NCBI GenBank assembly: GCA_945907245.1
Contig: CAMDTB010000029.1
Coordinates: 1 to 40,382 of the forward strand
Length of the DNA: 40,382 bases
From: Rhizobium sp. Q54
GTDB taxonomy: Bacteria > Pseudomonadota > Alphaproteobacteria > SMXS01
Direction of reading: 5' to 3'
The notes under the pieces were generated by a model. It saw nothing but the letters and a program-made list of their open reading frames with translations, was not told the DNA's origin and searched no databases. The position numbers and the translations under genes are program-made. Of the stretch, positions 9,181-17,813 are shown in pieces; positions within the stretch are counted from its first letter, which is position 1; each line of letters begins with the position of its first letter.

Positions 9181-9705
9181 GTGCGTTCGCTGATTGTCGC
9201 CTGCCTTGTCCTGCTGGTTGCCGCGCCTGCCGCGCGGGCCGAGGGTCTCCGCTGCTTCGGGCCGGAGGAGGCCTGGTGTGCCGTGACGTTGCAACATGAC
9301 CGCATCGACGAGGGCTGGCGCGTCGTTCACAAGGGCCGTACGGGCAAGACCGGCGTGGTCGTCGAGACCATCATCGATTCCCCCGGCAACCGGCCGCGGC
9401 TCGGCATCCGGGTCGGACCTGCCGAAGCGGATGATACCGCCCAGGTGATCATCTCGCTGCGCGGCGACGGCAGTCGGCCGGAAGAGGGGAGACAGTTCGT
9501 CGGCCGCAACCAGCAGTTCGACGACGGCGCCCTGCGGCTCGCGGTGGGACGCCGCGCGCTCGAGGCGGTTTTGCAGGCGCCCGAGTCCGCGACGCTCTAC
9601 GTATTCGTTGAACTCAAGACGAATGAAAAGGCGCGCAAGGACAGCCACAAGATCTCGCTGACCGGCCTTCCCGAGGCTCTCCGGTACGCGCGGCTAGGCC
9701 GATAA
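9181..9705 (+). CDS. Secreted or periplasmic protein of unknown function
   Basis: A 174-residue protein with a clear signal peptide: MRSL, a hydrophobic run [14 protein letters not shown], and a likely cleavage after ARA (about residue 20). The mature part begins [15 protein letters not shown], with two cysteines 8 apart that could pair in the periplasm, and appears mainly beta-stranded. I do not recognise the family. The start is a GTG at 9181, chosen because it opens directly on the signal peptide. The codon use is ordinary for this genome. It sits 109 bp upstream of the hemA start, on the same strand, with the FNR-type box between them, so it is probably transcribed separately from hemA. 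Confidence 0.7.
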   Translation: MRSLIVACLVLLVAAPAARAEGLRCFGPEEAWCAVTLQHDRIDEGWRVVHKGRTGKTGVVVETIIDSPGNRPRLGIRVGPAEADDTAQVIISLRGDGSRPEEGRQFVGRNQQFDDGALRLAVGRRALEAVLQAPESATLYVFVELKTNEKARKDSHKISLTGLPEALRYARLGR

Positions 9706-9736
9706 TTGGTTTCCCGGCTGGGCAATTCAGCCTAGA

Positions 9737-9750
9737 TTGATCTGTATCAG
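9737..9750 (+). promoter_or_regulatory. FNR/FixK-type box upstream of hemA
   Basis: TTGATCTGTATCAG matches the FNR/FixK consensus TTGAT-N4-ATCAA at nine of ten defined positions. It lies 65 bp before the hemA ATG, a place compatible with activation. Oxygen-dependent control of hemA by FnrL or FixK-type proteins is established in several alphaproteobacteria; here it is inferred from the site alone. Confidence 0.7.
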
Positions 9751-9814
9751 GGACTTGGCGCAAACGGCTGCTTACGTTAAGCATCCGTCACGACAAGAAG
9801 GCTCAGGAGCCGCC

Positions 9815-11026
9815 ATGGATTATGAGGCCAGATTCCGGCAAGCCATCGATTCGCTCAGGACCGAAGGCCGCTACCGCGTATTCATGGATATCGCGCGTGC
9901 GCGCGGTAGCTTCCCGCGTGCCCGTCACTACGGCGCGGACGGCGAGCGCGACATCACCGTCTGGTGTTCCAACGACTATCTCGGCATGGGCCAGCATCCC
10001 GATGTGATCGCGGCCATGGAAAAGGCGCTGCATGAATGTGGCGCCGGCGCCGGCGGCACCCGCAATATCAGCGGCACCAATCACTACCATGTGCTGCTCG
10101 AGCAAGAGCTGGCGGATCTGCATGGCAAGGAAGCCGCGCTGCTGTTCACCTCCGGCTATATCTCCAACGAGGCGACTCTCAGCACCATCGGCCGCATCCT
10201 GCCCGGCTGCATCCTGTTCTCGGACGAACTGAACCACGCCTCGATGATCGAGGGCGTGCGCCATTCCGGCCAGACCAAGCGTGTGTTCCGCCACAACGAC
10301 GTGGCGCATCTCGAGACGCTGCTGAAGCAGGCGGATCCGGACGCGCCCAAGGTCATCGCCTTCGAGTCCGTCTATTCCATGGACGGCGACATCTCGCCGA
10401 TCCACGCCATCTGCGACCTGGCCGACAAGTACAACGCCATCACCTATCTCGATGAAGTCCACGCGGTCGGCCTTTATGGCGAGCGCGGGGGCGGCGTTGC
10501 CGAGCGTGAAGGCGCCATGCACCGCCTGACCGTCATCGAGGGCACGCTCGGCAAGGCGTTCGGCGTGATGGGCGGCTATATCGCCGGATCGGCGACGGTT
10601 GTCGACGTGGTGCGCTCCTATGCGTCGGGTTTCATCTTCACCACTTCACTCGCGCCGGTGCTGGCCGCTGGCGCCTGGGCCAGCATCCGGCATCTGAAGC
10701 AGGCCAACGACCTGCGCATCCGACATCAGGAGCGCGCCGCCCGTCTCAAGCAATTGTTCCGTGACGCCGGCCTGCCGGTGATGGAGTCGGCGAGCCATAT
10801 CGTGCCGCTGTGGGTGGGCGAGGCGGCGCTGTGCAAGCAGGTGTCCGACGAGCTGATGTCCGAGTTCGGCATCTACGTCCAGCCGATCAACTACCCGACC
10901 GTGCCGCGCGGCACCGAGCGCCTGCGTTTCACCCCCAGCCCGTTCCACACCGACGAGATGATGGACGATCTGGTGGCGGCGCTGAACGTGGTGTGGGATC
11001 GCCGCAAGATCAGCCGCGCCGCCTGA
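9815..11026 (+). CDS. hemA: 5-aminolevulinate synthase
   Basis: A PLP enzyme of the alpha-oxoamine synthase family that condenses glycine and succinyl-CoA to 5-aminolevulinate, the committed step of the Shemin pathway. The 403 residues match bacterial ALAS length. Motifs include [43 protein letters not shown] and the PLP lysine Lys247 in [14 protein letters not shown]. The ATG at 9815 is chosen because AGGAG at 9805-9809 lies 5 nt before it; the frame is open further up from a TTG inside the FNR-type box. SHMT (glyA), which makes glycine, is encoded 1.2 kb downstream. Control by an FNR/FixK protein is suggested by the box at 9737-9750. Confidence 0.97.
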   Translation: MDYEARFRQAIDSLRTEGRYRVFMDIARARGSFPRARHYGADGERDITVWCSNDYLGMGQHPDVIAAMEKALHECGAGAGGTRNISGTNHYHVLLEQELADLHGKEAALLFTSGYISNEATLSTIGRILPGCILFSDELNHASMIEGVRHSGQTKRVFRHNDVAHLETLLKQADPDAPKVIAFESVYSMDGDISPIHAICDLADKYNAITYLDEVHAVGLYGERGGGVAEREGAMHRLTVIEGTLGKAFGVMGGYIAGSATVVDVVRSYASGFIFTTSLAPVLAAGAWASIRHLKQANDLRIRHQERAARLKQLFRDAGLPVMESASHIVPLWVGEAALCKQVSDELMSEFGIYVQPINYPTVPRGTERLRFTPSPFHTDEMMDDLVAALNVVWDRRKISRAA

Positions 11027-11081
11027 TCACGTTTTCCGGCGGCCGCTGGATACCGCCTCGCGGCGTTCCGATATCCTTTCC

Positions 11082-11669
11082 ATGACATCTGTCGCTGTCG
11101 TCGCGGCGCTTGCCGCCTTCGTGCTCTTGGCCGCTCCCGCCCTGGCGGTCACGGCCGACCAGCTTGTCGCCGCCGCGCTCGATCGGACGCGTCACAAGGT
11201 GGTCTACGATCCCGCCTACAGGACAATTGCCTATCCCATGGGCGATGTGCCTGCCGCGACCGGCGTGTGCACCGACGAGGTGATACGGGCCTACCGCGCG
11301 CTCGGCATCGACCTGCAGCGGCTGGTCCATGAGGACATGCGCGCCGCCTTCCAGTTCTATCCCGGAAACTGGGGCCTCAAGCGCCCTGACCCGAACATCG
11401 ATCACCGCCGGGTGCCGAACCTGCGGGTATTCTTCGCCCGGCATGGCAGATCGCTGCCGGTGACGGCGAGGGGAGCCGATTACGCGCCGGGCGATCTGGT
11501 GACCTGGAACCTGCCGGGCAACCTGCCGCATATCGGCATGGTTACCGACCGCAAGTCGGCAGACGGCGCCAGGCCGTTGATCGTCCACAACATCGGCGCG
11601 GGACCCGTGCTGGAAGACATGCTGTTCGACTACGAAATTACCGGGCGTTACCGGTACCTGCCCGGCTGA
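11082..11669 (+). CDS. DUF1287 family exported protein
   Basis: A 195-residue protein with an N-terminal signal peptide (hydrophobic run VAVVAALAAFVLLAAPALA, cleavage near residue 22) followed by a DUF1287 domain. The family signature is easy to see: GVCTDEVIRAYRALGIDLQ, LVHEDM, PDPNIDHRRVPNL, PGDLVTWNL and LPHIGMV, then IVHNIGAGPVLEDMLF. The conserved Cys in GVCTD and His in PHIGMV resemble the Cys/His pair of NlpC/P60-like hydrolases, so a periplasmic cell-wall or peptide hydrolase is plausible but not established. It starts 55 bp after hemA on the same strand. No strong ribosome site is seen before the ATG. Confidence 0.85.
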   Translation: MTSVAVVAALAAFVLLAAPALAVTADQLVAAALDRTRHKVVYDPAYRTIAYPMGDVPAATGVCTDEVIRAYRALGIDLQRLVHEDMRAAFQFYPGNWGLKRPDPNIDHRRVPNLRVFFARHGRSLPVTARGADYAPGDLVTWNLPGNLPHIGMVTDRKSADGARPLIVHNIGAGPVLEDMLFDYEITGRYRYLPG

Positions 11670-11751
11670 TCCGAGCCCCGGCGAATCCGCATCCGTGGTT
11701 TACGCTCACACGACCTAGCGCGTGCTTGGTGTGCGCTTTCGATATATGGTA

Positions 11752-11765
11752 GGAACGCGCGTTCC
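11752..11765. promoter_or_regulatory. Perfect 14-bp palindrome upstream of rpiB
   Basis: GGAACGCGCGTTCC is its own reverse complement. It lies about 50 bp before the rpiB start in a 146-bp intergenic gap. It may be an operator; no regulator can be named. Confidence 0.35.
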
Positions 11766-11815
11766 GGGACGGGCCCGTTCTGGCTGCGTCACGGGTTTGC
11801 AGAATGGCGGCGAGT

Positions 11816-12268
11816 ATGACGAATGTTTCGTCGAAGCGGCTGGTCGCGTTGGGCGCGGACCACGCCGGCTTCCAGTTGAAGGATGCCCTGAAGGCCGACC
11901 TTGCCGATGGCGGGTACGATGTGCTCGATCTCGGCACCTCGGGTCCCGACTCCGTCGACTATCCGGACTTCGGCAGGGCCGTCGCTGAAGCGGTCGCGTC
12001 GGGCCGCGCCGATCTCGGCGTGGTCGTCTGCGGCACCGGCATCGGCATCTCCATCGCCGCCAACCGCAATCCCGGCGTGCGCGCCGCCCTGTGCCATTCG
12101 GGGCTCGAAGCCAGGCTGGCGCGCGAGCACAACGACGCCAACGTGCTGGCGCTGGGGTCGCGCATCATCGGCCTGGAAGCCGCGCGCGACGCGCTGCACG
12201 CCTTCCTGAATACCGAATTCGCTGGCGGCCGCCATGCAGGCCGGGTCGCGAAGCTCTCGACGCATTGA
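11816..12268 (+). CDS. rpiB: Ribose-5-phosphate isomerase B
   Basis: It interconverts ribose 5-phosphate and ribulose 5-phosphate. The 150-residue RpiB/LacAB fold is clear: [14 protein letters not shown] near the N-terminus, SVDYPDFG, the catalytic cysteine and phosphate loop in [15 protein letters not shown], and the arginine/histidine motif [21 protein letters not shown]. Two ATGs are possible, 11804 and 11816; the second is chosen because GGCGAG lies just before it, but the evidence is weak. The gap to glyA is 10 bp, and the glyA ribosome site overlaps its end, so the two are likely one operon. rpiB-glyA-nrdR order is common in alphaproteobacteria. Confidence 0.94.
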   Translation: MTNVSSKRLVALGADHAGFQLKDALKADLADGGYDVLDLGTSGPDSVDYPDFGRAVAEAVASGRADLGVVVCGTGIGISIAANRNPGVRAALCHSGLEARLAREHNDANVLALGSRIIGLEAARDALHAFLNTEFAGGRHAGRVAKLSTH

Positions 12269-12278
12269 GGATATCGCC

Positions 12279-13583
12279 ATGTCGACAAACGCCCTTTCCA
12301 AGACCGCCGCGCCTTCGGGGTTTTTCTCCGCAGGTCTCGCCGAATCCGATCCCGAGTTGCTGAAGTCGATCACCGGCGAACTCAAACGCGAGCAGGACCA
12401 GATCGAACTGATCGCCAGCGAGAACATCGTCTCGAAGGCGGTGCTCGAGGCGCAGGGTTCAGTGCTGACCAACAAATATGCCGAGGGCTATCCGGGCAAG
12501 CGCTACTACGGCGGCTGCGAATATGTGGACGTGGCCGAGGAACTGGCCATCGAGCGGGCCAAGCGCCTGTTCAACTGCAACTTCGTCAACGTGCAGCCCC
12601 ATTCGGGCGCGCAGGCGAATGGCGCGGTGATGATGGCGCTGGTGAAGCCGGGCGACACCATCATGGGCATGTCGCTGGCCGCTGGCGGCCATCTGACCCA
12701 TGGGGCGCCGCCCGCCCAGTCCGGCAAGTGGTTCAACGCCGTGCAGTACGGGGTGCGCCAGCAGGATCACCTCATCGACATGGATGAGGTCGAGGCGCTG
12801 GCGAACGAGAACAAGCCGAAGCTGATCATCGCCGGCGGTTCGGCCTACCCGCGCATCATCGACTTCGCCCGGTTCCGCAAGATCGCCGACGGCGTCGGCG
12901 CCTATTTCATGGTCGACATGGCCCACTTCGCCGGCCTGGTCGCCGGCGGCGTACATCCGAGCCCGCTGCCGCATGCGCACATCGTCACCACGACCACCCA
13001 CAAGACGCTGCGCGGACCGCGCGGCGGCATGATCCTGTCCATGGACGAAGACCTGGGCAAGAAGATCAACTCGGCGGTTTTCCCGGGGCTGCAGGGCGGC
13101 CCGCTGATGCATGTCATCGCCGCCAAGGCGGTGGCGTTCGGCGAGGACCTGCGGCCCGAATTCAAGCTCTATGCCCAGCAGGTCGTGGCCAATGCCAAGG
13201 CGCTCGCCGAGAAGCTGCTGTCGCGCGGCTTCGACATCGTCTCGGGCGGCACCGACACCCACCTGATGCTGGTCGACCTGCGCCCCAAGGGCGTCAAGGG
13301 CAATGCGGCCGAGCAGGCGCTGGAGCGGGCCAACATCACCTGCAACAAGAACGGCATCCCGTTCGACCCCGAAAAACCCACCGTGACCTCGGGCATCCGG
13401 CTCGGCACGCCGGCTGGCACGACCCGCGGCTTCGGCATCCGCGAGTTCCAGAAGATCGGCGACCTGATCAGCGACGTGCTGGAGGGCCTGGCCGCCAATC
13501 CTGACGACAACAGCGCCGCCGAGACCGCGGCCCGGGCACAGGTCGCCGAACTGACCAAGGCCTATCCGATCTATAGTTCCTGA
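12279..13583 (+). CDS. glyA: Serine hydroxymethyltransferase
   Basis: A 434-residue PLP enzyme that converts serine and tetrahydrofolate to glycine and 5,10-methylenetetrahydrofolate. Motifs: [48 protein letters not shown], the PLP lysine Lys242 in [14 protein letters not shown], and [16 protein letters not shown]. Length fits the family. The ATG at 12279 is chosen because TGAGGA at 12266-12271 precedes it by 7 nt; the frame is open 45 nt further up into rpiB. nrdR follows after 22 bp. Glycine made here is a substrate of the hemA product upstream. Confidence 0.97.
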   Translation: MSTNALSKTAAPSGFFSAGLAESDPELLKSITGELKREQDQIELIASENIVSKAVLEAQGSVLTNKYAEGYPGKRYYGGCEYVDVAEELAIERAKRLFNCNFVNVQPHSGAQANGAVMMALVKPGDTIMGMSLAAGGHLTHGAPPAQSGKWFNAVQYGVRQQDHLIDMDEVEALANENKPKLIIAGGSAYPRIIDFARFRKIADGVGAYFMVDMAHFAGLVAGGVHPSPLPHAHIVTTTTHKTLRGPRGGMILSMDEDLGKKINSAVFPGLQGGPLMHVIAAKAVAFGEDLRPEFKLYAQQVVANAKALAEKLLSRGFDIVSGGTDTHLMLVDLRPKGVKGNAAEQALERANITCNKNGIPFDPEKPTVTSGIRLGTPAGTTRGFGIREFQKIGDLISDVLEGLAANPDDNSAAETAARAQVAELTKAYPIYSS

Positions 13584-13605
13584 ACGGCTCTTTTAGGGGG
13601 GACCT

Positions 13606-14067
13606 ATGCGCTGCCCGTTCTGCGGAAATGAAGAGACCCAGGTGAAGGATTCCCGTCCCAGCGAGGACGGATCGGCCATTCGCAGGCGCCGGCATTGCCC
13701 GGCCTGCGGCGCTCGCTTCACCACCTTCGAACGGGTCCAGCTGCGAGAGCTGACCGTGATCAAGAAAACCGGCCGCCGCGTGCCGTTCGACCGCGACAAG
13801 CTGGCGCGGTCCATCAACATCGCCCTGCGCAAGCGGCCGGTGGAGCCCGAGCGGGTGGAGCGGCTGATCAATGGCATTGTCCGTCGGTTGGAAAGCATGG
13901 GCGAGAGCGATGTCTCCTCCGACCTGGTTGGCGAGCTGGTGATGGAAGGCCTCGCCGGCCTCGATCCGGTCGCCTATGTCCGGTTCGCCTCGGTCTACAA
14001 GAACTTCCGCGAAGCCAAGGATTTCGGGGAGTTCATCGGGGCTCTGGATGGCGACGCCGACGACTGA
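13606..14067 (+). CDS. nrdR: Transcriptional repressor NrdR
   Basis: A 153-residue zinc-ribbon plus ATP-cone protein that represses ribonucleotide reductase genes according to ATP/dATP. The zinc ribbon is at residues 3-34 ([15 protein letters not shown] ... [13 protein letters not shown]). The ATP-cone follows from about residue 49 ([16 protein letters not shown] to about residue 139). Length is normal. AGGGGGGACCT just before the ATG supplies a strong ribosome site. ribD starts inside its last 20 nt, so nrdR, ribD and the riboflavin genes are probably one transcript. Confidence 0.96.
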   Translation: MRCPFCGNEETQVKDSRPSEDGSAIRRRRHCPACGARFTTFERVQLRELTVIKKTGRRVPFDRDKLARSINIALRKRPVEPERVERLINGIVRRLESMGESDVSSDLVGELVMEGLAGLDPVAYVRFASVYKNFREAKDFGEFIGALDGDADD

Positions 14068-15163
14068 GGTCGATCGCTGGCATATGCGAGCCGCCCTCGG
14101 CCTCGCGTCGCGGGGGCTCGGCAATGTGGCGCCCAATCCCGCCGTGGGCTGCGTCATCGTCAGGGACGGACGCGTTGTCGGCCGCGGTTTCACCCAGCCC
14201 GGCGGGCGGCCCCACGCGGAAACGGAGGCCTTGCGCGAGGCGGGCGATCTCGCCAGGGGCGCGACCGCCTATGTCAGCCTGGAGCCCTGTTCCCATCACG
14301 GCAAGACGCCGCCCTGCGCCGACGCGCTGATCGCGGCGGGCGTGGCACGCGTCGTTGTCGCGACCACGGACCCTGATCCGCGCGTGTCCGGGAATGGCGT
14401 CGCCCGGCTGCGGGCAGCCGGCATCGAGGTGGCCGAGAAAGTCTGCGAGGCCGAGGCCCGGACCTTGAACGAGGGCTTCTTCCGGAGGGTCACCGATGGC
14501 CGGCCGATGGTGACCCTGAAGCTCGCCACCTCGCTCGACGGCATGATCGGTGCGCTCGGCGGCGACAGCCGTTGGATCACCGGCGATGACGCACGCCGGG
14601 TCGGGCATCTGCTGCGCGCCACCCATGACGCCGTGCTGACCGGCGTGGGCACGGTGCTGGCCGACGATCCCAAGCTGGATTGCCGGATTGCGGGACTGGG
14701 CCGCAGGAGCCCGATCCGGGTCGTGGCCGACAGCTCGCTGCGGACGCCGCTGGACAGCCAGCTCGTACGGACGGCGAGGAAGGTCCCGCTCTGGCTGGTC
14801 ACCACCGACCATGCCGCGGCGGTGCTCGGAGAGCGCTACACGGACGCGGGCGCCGAGGTGTTCACGGTGCCGACCGCCGATGGCGGCCTGGACCTGCGGG
14901 GCGTCCTTCAAACGCTGGCAGCGCGCGGCGTCACCCGTGTGCTGGCAGAGTCGGGCAGGGCGGTCGCCGGCAGCCTGCTGCGCGCCGACATGGTCGACCG
15001 CATCGCCTGGTTTCGGGCGGCGGCGGTGATCGGCGGCGACGGGGTGACGGCCGTCCAGTCGCTTGGCGTCGTCAAGGTCGCCGCCATGCCGCGCTTCATG
15101 CCGGATACGCAGGTGCGGCTTGGCCAAGATGTGCTGGAAACCTACCGCCGCACCACCTATTAA
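14048..15163 (+). CDS. ribD: Bifunctional riboflavin biosynthesis deaminase/reductase
   Basis: A 371-residue two-domain enzyme that deaminates and then reduces the pyrimidine intermediate after GTP cyclohydrolase II. The N-terminal zinc deaminase domain shows [11 protein letters not shown], the HAE motif in RPHAETEAL, and [11 protein letters not shown]. The reductase domain begins at about residue 150 ([15 protein letters not shown] ... SRWITG ... [13 protein letters not shown]). The ATG at 14048 overlaps nrdR by 20 nt; the ATG at 14084 (MRAALGLA) would also leave the whole domain intact, so the start is uncertain by 12 codons. ribE follows after 7 bp. Confidence 0.95.
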   Translation: MATPTTEVDRWHMRAALGLASRGLGNVAPNPAVGCVIVRDGRVVGRGFTQPGGRPHAETEALREAGDLARGATAYVSLEPCSHHGKTPPCADALIAAGVARVVVATTDPDPRVSGNGVARLRAAGIEVAEKVCEAEARTLNEGFFRRVTDGRPMVTLKLATSLDGMIGALGGDSRWITGDDARRVGHLLRATHDAVLTGVGTVLADDPKLDCRIAGLGRRSPIRVVADSSLRTPLDSQLVRTARKVPLWLVTTDHAAAVLGERYTDAGAEVFTVPTADGGLDLRGVLQTLAARGVTRVLAESGRAVAGSLLRADMVDRIAWFRAAAVIGGDGVTAVQSLGVVKVAAMPRFMPDTQVRLGQDVLETYRRTTY

Positions 15164-15170
15164 TGGCGCC

Positions 15171-15758
15171 ATGTTTACCGGCATCATCACCGACATCGGA
15201 CGAGTTCGAAGCATCAAGCCGCGCGGCGACACGCGGTTCGAGATCGAGACCGCCTACGACACCGCCACCATCGAGATCGGCGCGTCGATCGCCTGCTCGG
15301 GCGCCTGCCTGACCGTTGTCGACAAGGGCGATGGATGGTTCGCCGTCGACGTGTCGGCCGAGACCTTGGCCAAGACCAATCTGGGCACCTGGCGAGAGGG
15401 CACGCCGATCAACCTCGAGCGCTCGCTGCGGCTGGGCGACGAACTGGGCGGCCACATCGTCCTTGGCCACGTAGACGGTGTCGGTGCGGTCGCCAGCGTG
15501 GCGCCTGAAGGCGACTCCCTGCGGTTCCGGTTCGACGTGCCGGCCGATCTTGGGCCGTTCGTCGCACGCAAAGGCTCGATCACCGTCAACGGCGTGTCGC
15601 TGACCGTCAACGAGGTCGAGGGCAACAGCTTCGGCGTCAACATCATTCCACACACCCAGCAGATGACGACGTTCGGCAAATTGGCGGCCGGCGACCGGAT
15701 CAATCTGGAAGTCGACGTGCTCGCGCGCTATGTAGCGCGGCTGAACGAACGGGAGTAA
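15171..15758 (+). CDS. ribE: Riboflavin synthase, alpha subunit
   Basis: It dismutates two 6,7-dimethyl-8-ribityllumazines to riboflavin. The 195 residues hold the usual two tandem lumazine-binding beta-barrels: MFTGIITDIG with SIACSGACLTV in the first, and GHIVLGHVDGVG with GSITVNGVSLTVNEV in the second. The N-terminal MFTGI is the standard start of this family and fixes the ATG at 15171. It lies 7 bp after ribD and 3 bp before ribB. In some genomes this gene is called ribC. Confidence 0.96.
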   Translation: MFTGIITDIGRVRSIKPRGDTRFEIETAYDTATIEIGASIACSGACLTVVDKGDGWFAVDVSAETLAKTNLGTWREGTPINLERSLRLGDELGGHIVLGHVDGVGAVASVAPEGDSLRFRFDVPADLGPFVARKGSITVNGVSLTVNEVEGNSFGVNIIPHTQQMTTFGKLAAGDRINLEVDVLARYVARLNERE

Positions 15759-15761
15759 GCC

Positions 15762-16889
15762 ATGGACCGTCATCCGGGCCTGTCGAGCATCGAGGAAGTC
15801 ATCGACGATGCGCGTAACGGGCGCATGTTCATCCTCGTAGACGACGAGGATCGGGAGAACGAGGGTGACCTCGTGATCCCCGCACAGATGGCGACGCCGG
15901 ACGCGGTGAATTTCATGGCGACGCACGGCCGTGGACTGATCTGTCTGGCGCTGGGGCGTGAACGGATCGAATCCCTCGGCCTGCCGATGATGGCGACCGA
16001 GAACCTGTCGCGGCACCAGACAGCCTTCACCGTTTCCATCGAGGCGCGCCAAGGCGTCACCACCGGCATCTCGGCGCGGGACAGGGCACGGACCATCTCG
16101 GTGGCGATCGATCCGACCAAAGGCTCCAACGATATCGCCGTGCCCGGCCACATCTTTCCGCTGATGGCGCGCGACGGCGGCGTGCTGGTGCGCGCGGGCC
16201 ATACCGAGGCTGCCGTCGACGTGGCGCGGCTCGCCGGCCTGATCCCGGCGGGCGTGATCTGCGAGATCATGAACGACGACGGCAGCATGGCGCGCTTGCC
16301 CGACCTGATCGCCTTCGCCCAGCGCCACAATCTGAAGGTGGGCACCATCGCCGACCTGATCGCGTATCGCCGCAAGCACGACAGCCTGGTCGAGTGTATT
16401 TCCGAAACCTCCCTCGACAGCGTCTATGGCGGCGAGTGGCAGATGAAGGTCTACGCCAACACCGCCGAGTACGCCGAGCACGTGGTATTGATCAAGGGTG
16501 ATATCCGCGGCGACGAACCGGTGCCGGTGCGCATGCATCTGCTGGACACATTCGCCGACATCGTGGGCGACGTCACGGCGCGCCCGGGACAGCTCCACAA
16601 TGCGATGAAGAAGATCGGTCAGATCGGCCGCGGCGTCGTCGTCATCCTCACGCGCATCCAGCCGACGGTGCTGTCGCGCGCCGTCGCCGCGCGCTCGATG
16701 AGGCCCGGCGGCACCGCGTCGCCGCGCCTGCTGGACTACGGCATCGGCGCCCAGATCCTGCTCGACGTGGGCGTCAAGGACATGATCCTGCTGTCCAACA
16801 CCCATCACACCATCGTCGGCCTGGAAGGCTACGGCCTGACCGTCGTCGACCAGATACCGCTCGAGGTTGAAAGCGCCGATGTCCATTAG
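15762..16889 (+). CDS. ribB: 3,4-dihydroxy-2-butanone-4-phosphate synthase with a degenerate GTP cyclohydrolase II domain
   Basis: The N-terminal ~205 residues are a complete DHBP synthase, which makes the four-carbon riboflavin precursor from ribulose 5-phosphate: VDDEDRENEGDL at about residue 26, FMATHGRGLICL, and GHTEAAVDVARLAG. The C-terminal ~170 residues align with GTP cyclohydrolase II but lack its zinc site: where the active enzyme has three cysteines after VRVHSE, this one reads VRMHLLDTFADIVGDV and carries no cysteine there. The second half is thus unlikely to be a working cyclohydrolase, as in the RibBX-type fusions described from proteobacteria, and a separate ribA should exist elsewhere. 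The ribH start overlaps the last 11 nt. Confidence 0.93.
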   Translation: MDRHPGLSSIEEVIDDARNGRMFILVDDEDRENEGDLVIPAQMATPDAVNFMATHGRGLICLALGRERIESLGLPMMATENLSRHQTAFTVSIEARQGVTTGISARDRARTISVAIDPTKGSNDIAVPGHIFPLMARDGGVLVRAGHTEAAVDVARLAGLIPAGVICEIMNDDGSMARLPDLIAFAQRHNLKVGTIADLIAYRRKHDSLVECISETSLDSVYGGEWQMKVYANTAEYAEHVVLIKGDIRGDEPVPVRMHLLDTFADIVGDVTARPGQLHNAMKKIGQIGRGVVVILTRIQPTVLSRAVAARSMRPGGTASPRLLDYGIGAQILLDVGVKDMILLSNTHHTIVGLEGYGLTVVDQIPLEVESADVH

Positions 16890-17322
16890 ACCCCATCTGC
16901 TGGTCGTTCGCGCGCCGTTCTACCAGGACATCATCGCAGAGCTGACACGCGGCGCCGTCCAGGCGCTCGACGCGGCGGGCGCGACCTACGAAATCATCGA
17001 TGTACCGGGCGCGTTCGAAATTCCCGCAGCCATCGCCATGGCGGAAGCCTCCACGGTGAAGTCCTACGATGGCTACGTCGCGCTGGGCTGCGTCATCCGC
17101 GGTGAGACGTCGCATTACGACTATGTCTGCGGCGAGAGCGCGCGGGGCTTGCAGGAGCTGGCGTTCCGCGACCATCTGGCCATCGGGTTCGGCGTGTTGA
17201 CCTGCGAGAACGGCGAGCAGGCCTGGGCGCGCGCATCCGTCGATCGCAAGAACAAGGGCGCTGAAGTGGCGCACGCGGCGCTCCGGATGATCGTGCTGAA
17301 GCAGGAATTCGGTCCGGCATGA
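16879..17322 (+). CDS. ribH: 6,7-dimethyl-8-ribityllumazine synthase
   Basis: It condenses the DHBP and pyrimidine intermediates to lumazine, the RibE substrate, usually in a multimeric shell. The 147 residues show VPGAFEIPAAIA (substrate loop), GCVIRGETSHYDYV, and the C-terminal NKGAEVAHAALRM helix. The ATG at 16879 lies inside the end of ribB; a TTG four codons earlier is possible but less likely. Its TGA overlaps the nusB ATG (ATGA), so translation is coupled. Confidence 0.95.
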   Translation: MSIRPHLLVVRAPFYQDIIAELTRGAVQALDAAGATYEIIDVPGAFEIPAAIAMAEASTVKSYDGYVALGCVIRGETSHYDYVCGESARGLQELAFRDHLAIGFGVLTCENGEQAWARASVDRKNKGAEVAHAALRMIVLKQEFGPA

Positions 17323-17804
17323 TGGCTGAAACCAGTGTTCCCAAGGACAAGGGCGGCTCGCGCAGCGCCTCCCGGCTGGCCGCCGTGCAGGCGCTTTACC
17401 AGCTTGCGTCGACCGACGAGCCCATACCAGCCTTGGTGATTTCCGAGTTCCGCGCCTGGCGGCTCGGCAAGGAGATGGACGATGGCGAGATGTATGCCCC
17501 GGCTGACGAGGCTCTGTTCGCCGACATCGTCACCGGCGTCTGGGAACGGCTCGCCGTCATCGACGGACACATCGCGGCCGCGCTGACCGGCAGCCGCACC
17601 ATGGACCGCCTGGAACGTCTCGTACTGGCCGTTGTCCGTGCCGGCGCCTACGAGATGATCGCCCGCCCGGACGTGCCGACGGCCGTTATCATCAACGAGT
17701 ACATGGACGTGGCCCACGCCTTTTTCACAGGCAAGGAGCCGGGCTTCGTCAACGGGGTCCTGGACAACGTCTCCCGGCAGGTCCGTTCCGGACCGGCCCG
17801 CTGA
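17319..17804 (+). CDS. nusB: Transcription antitermination factor NusB
   Basis: A 161-residue all-helical RNA-binding protein that, with NusE (S10), binds boxA of rRNA operons and promotes antitermination. Visible motifs are SRSASRLAAVQALYQ near the N-terminus (arginine-rich boxA-contacting helix) and the C-terminal PTAVIINEYMDVAHAFF followed by GFVNGVLDNVSR. The short N-terminal extension of about 14 residues is typical of alphaproteobacteria. It overlaps ribH by 4 nt and is followed by thiL after 9 bp, the usual ribH-nusB-thiL order. Confidence 0.95.
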   Translation: MMAETSVPKDKGGSRSASRLAAVQALYQLASTDEPIPALVISEFRAWRLGKEMDDGEMYAPADEALFADIVTGVWERLAVIDGHIAAALTGSRTMDRLERLVLAVVRAGAYEMIARPDVPTAVIINEYMDVAHAFFTGKEPGFVNGVLDNVSRQVRSGPAR

Positions 17805-17813
17805 GCGGCCGCC

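Noticed and set aside
9737-9814. Longer HemA start from a TTG
   Set aside because: The TTG is part of the FNR-type box, while the ATG at 9815 has a good ribosome site and gives the usual family length.
15096-16886. Minus-strand open frame of 596 codons across ribE and ribB
   Set aside because: Fully antisense to two well-identified riboflavin genes and without any recognisable motif.
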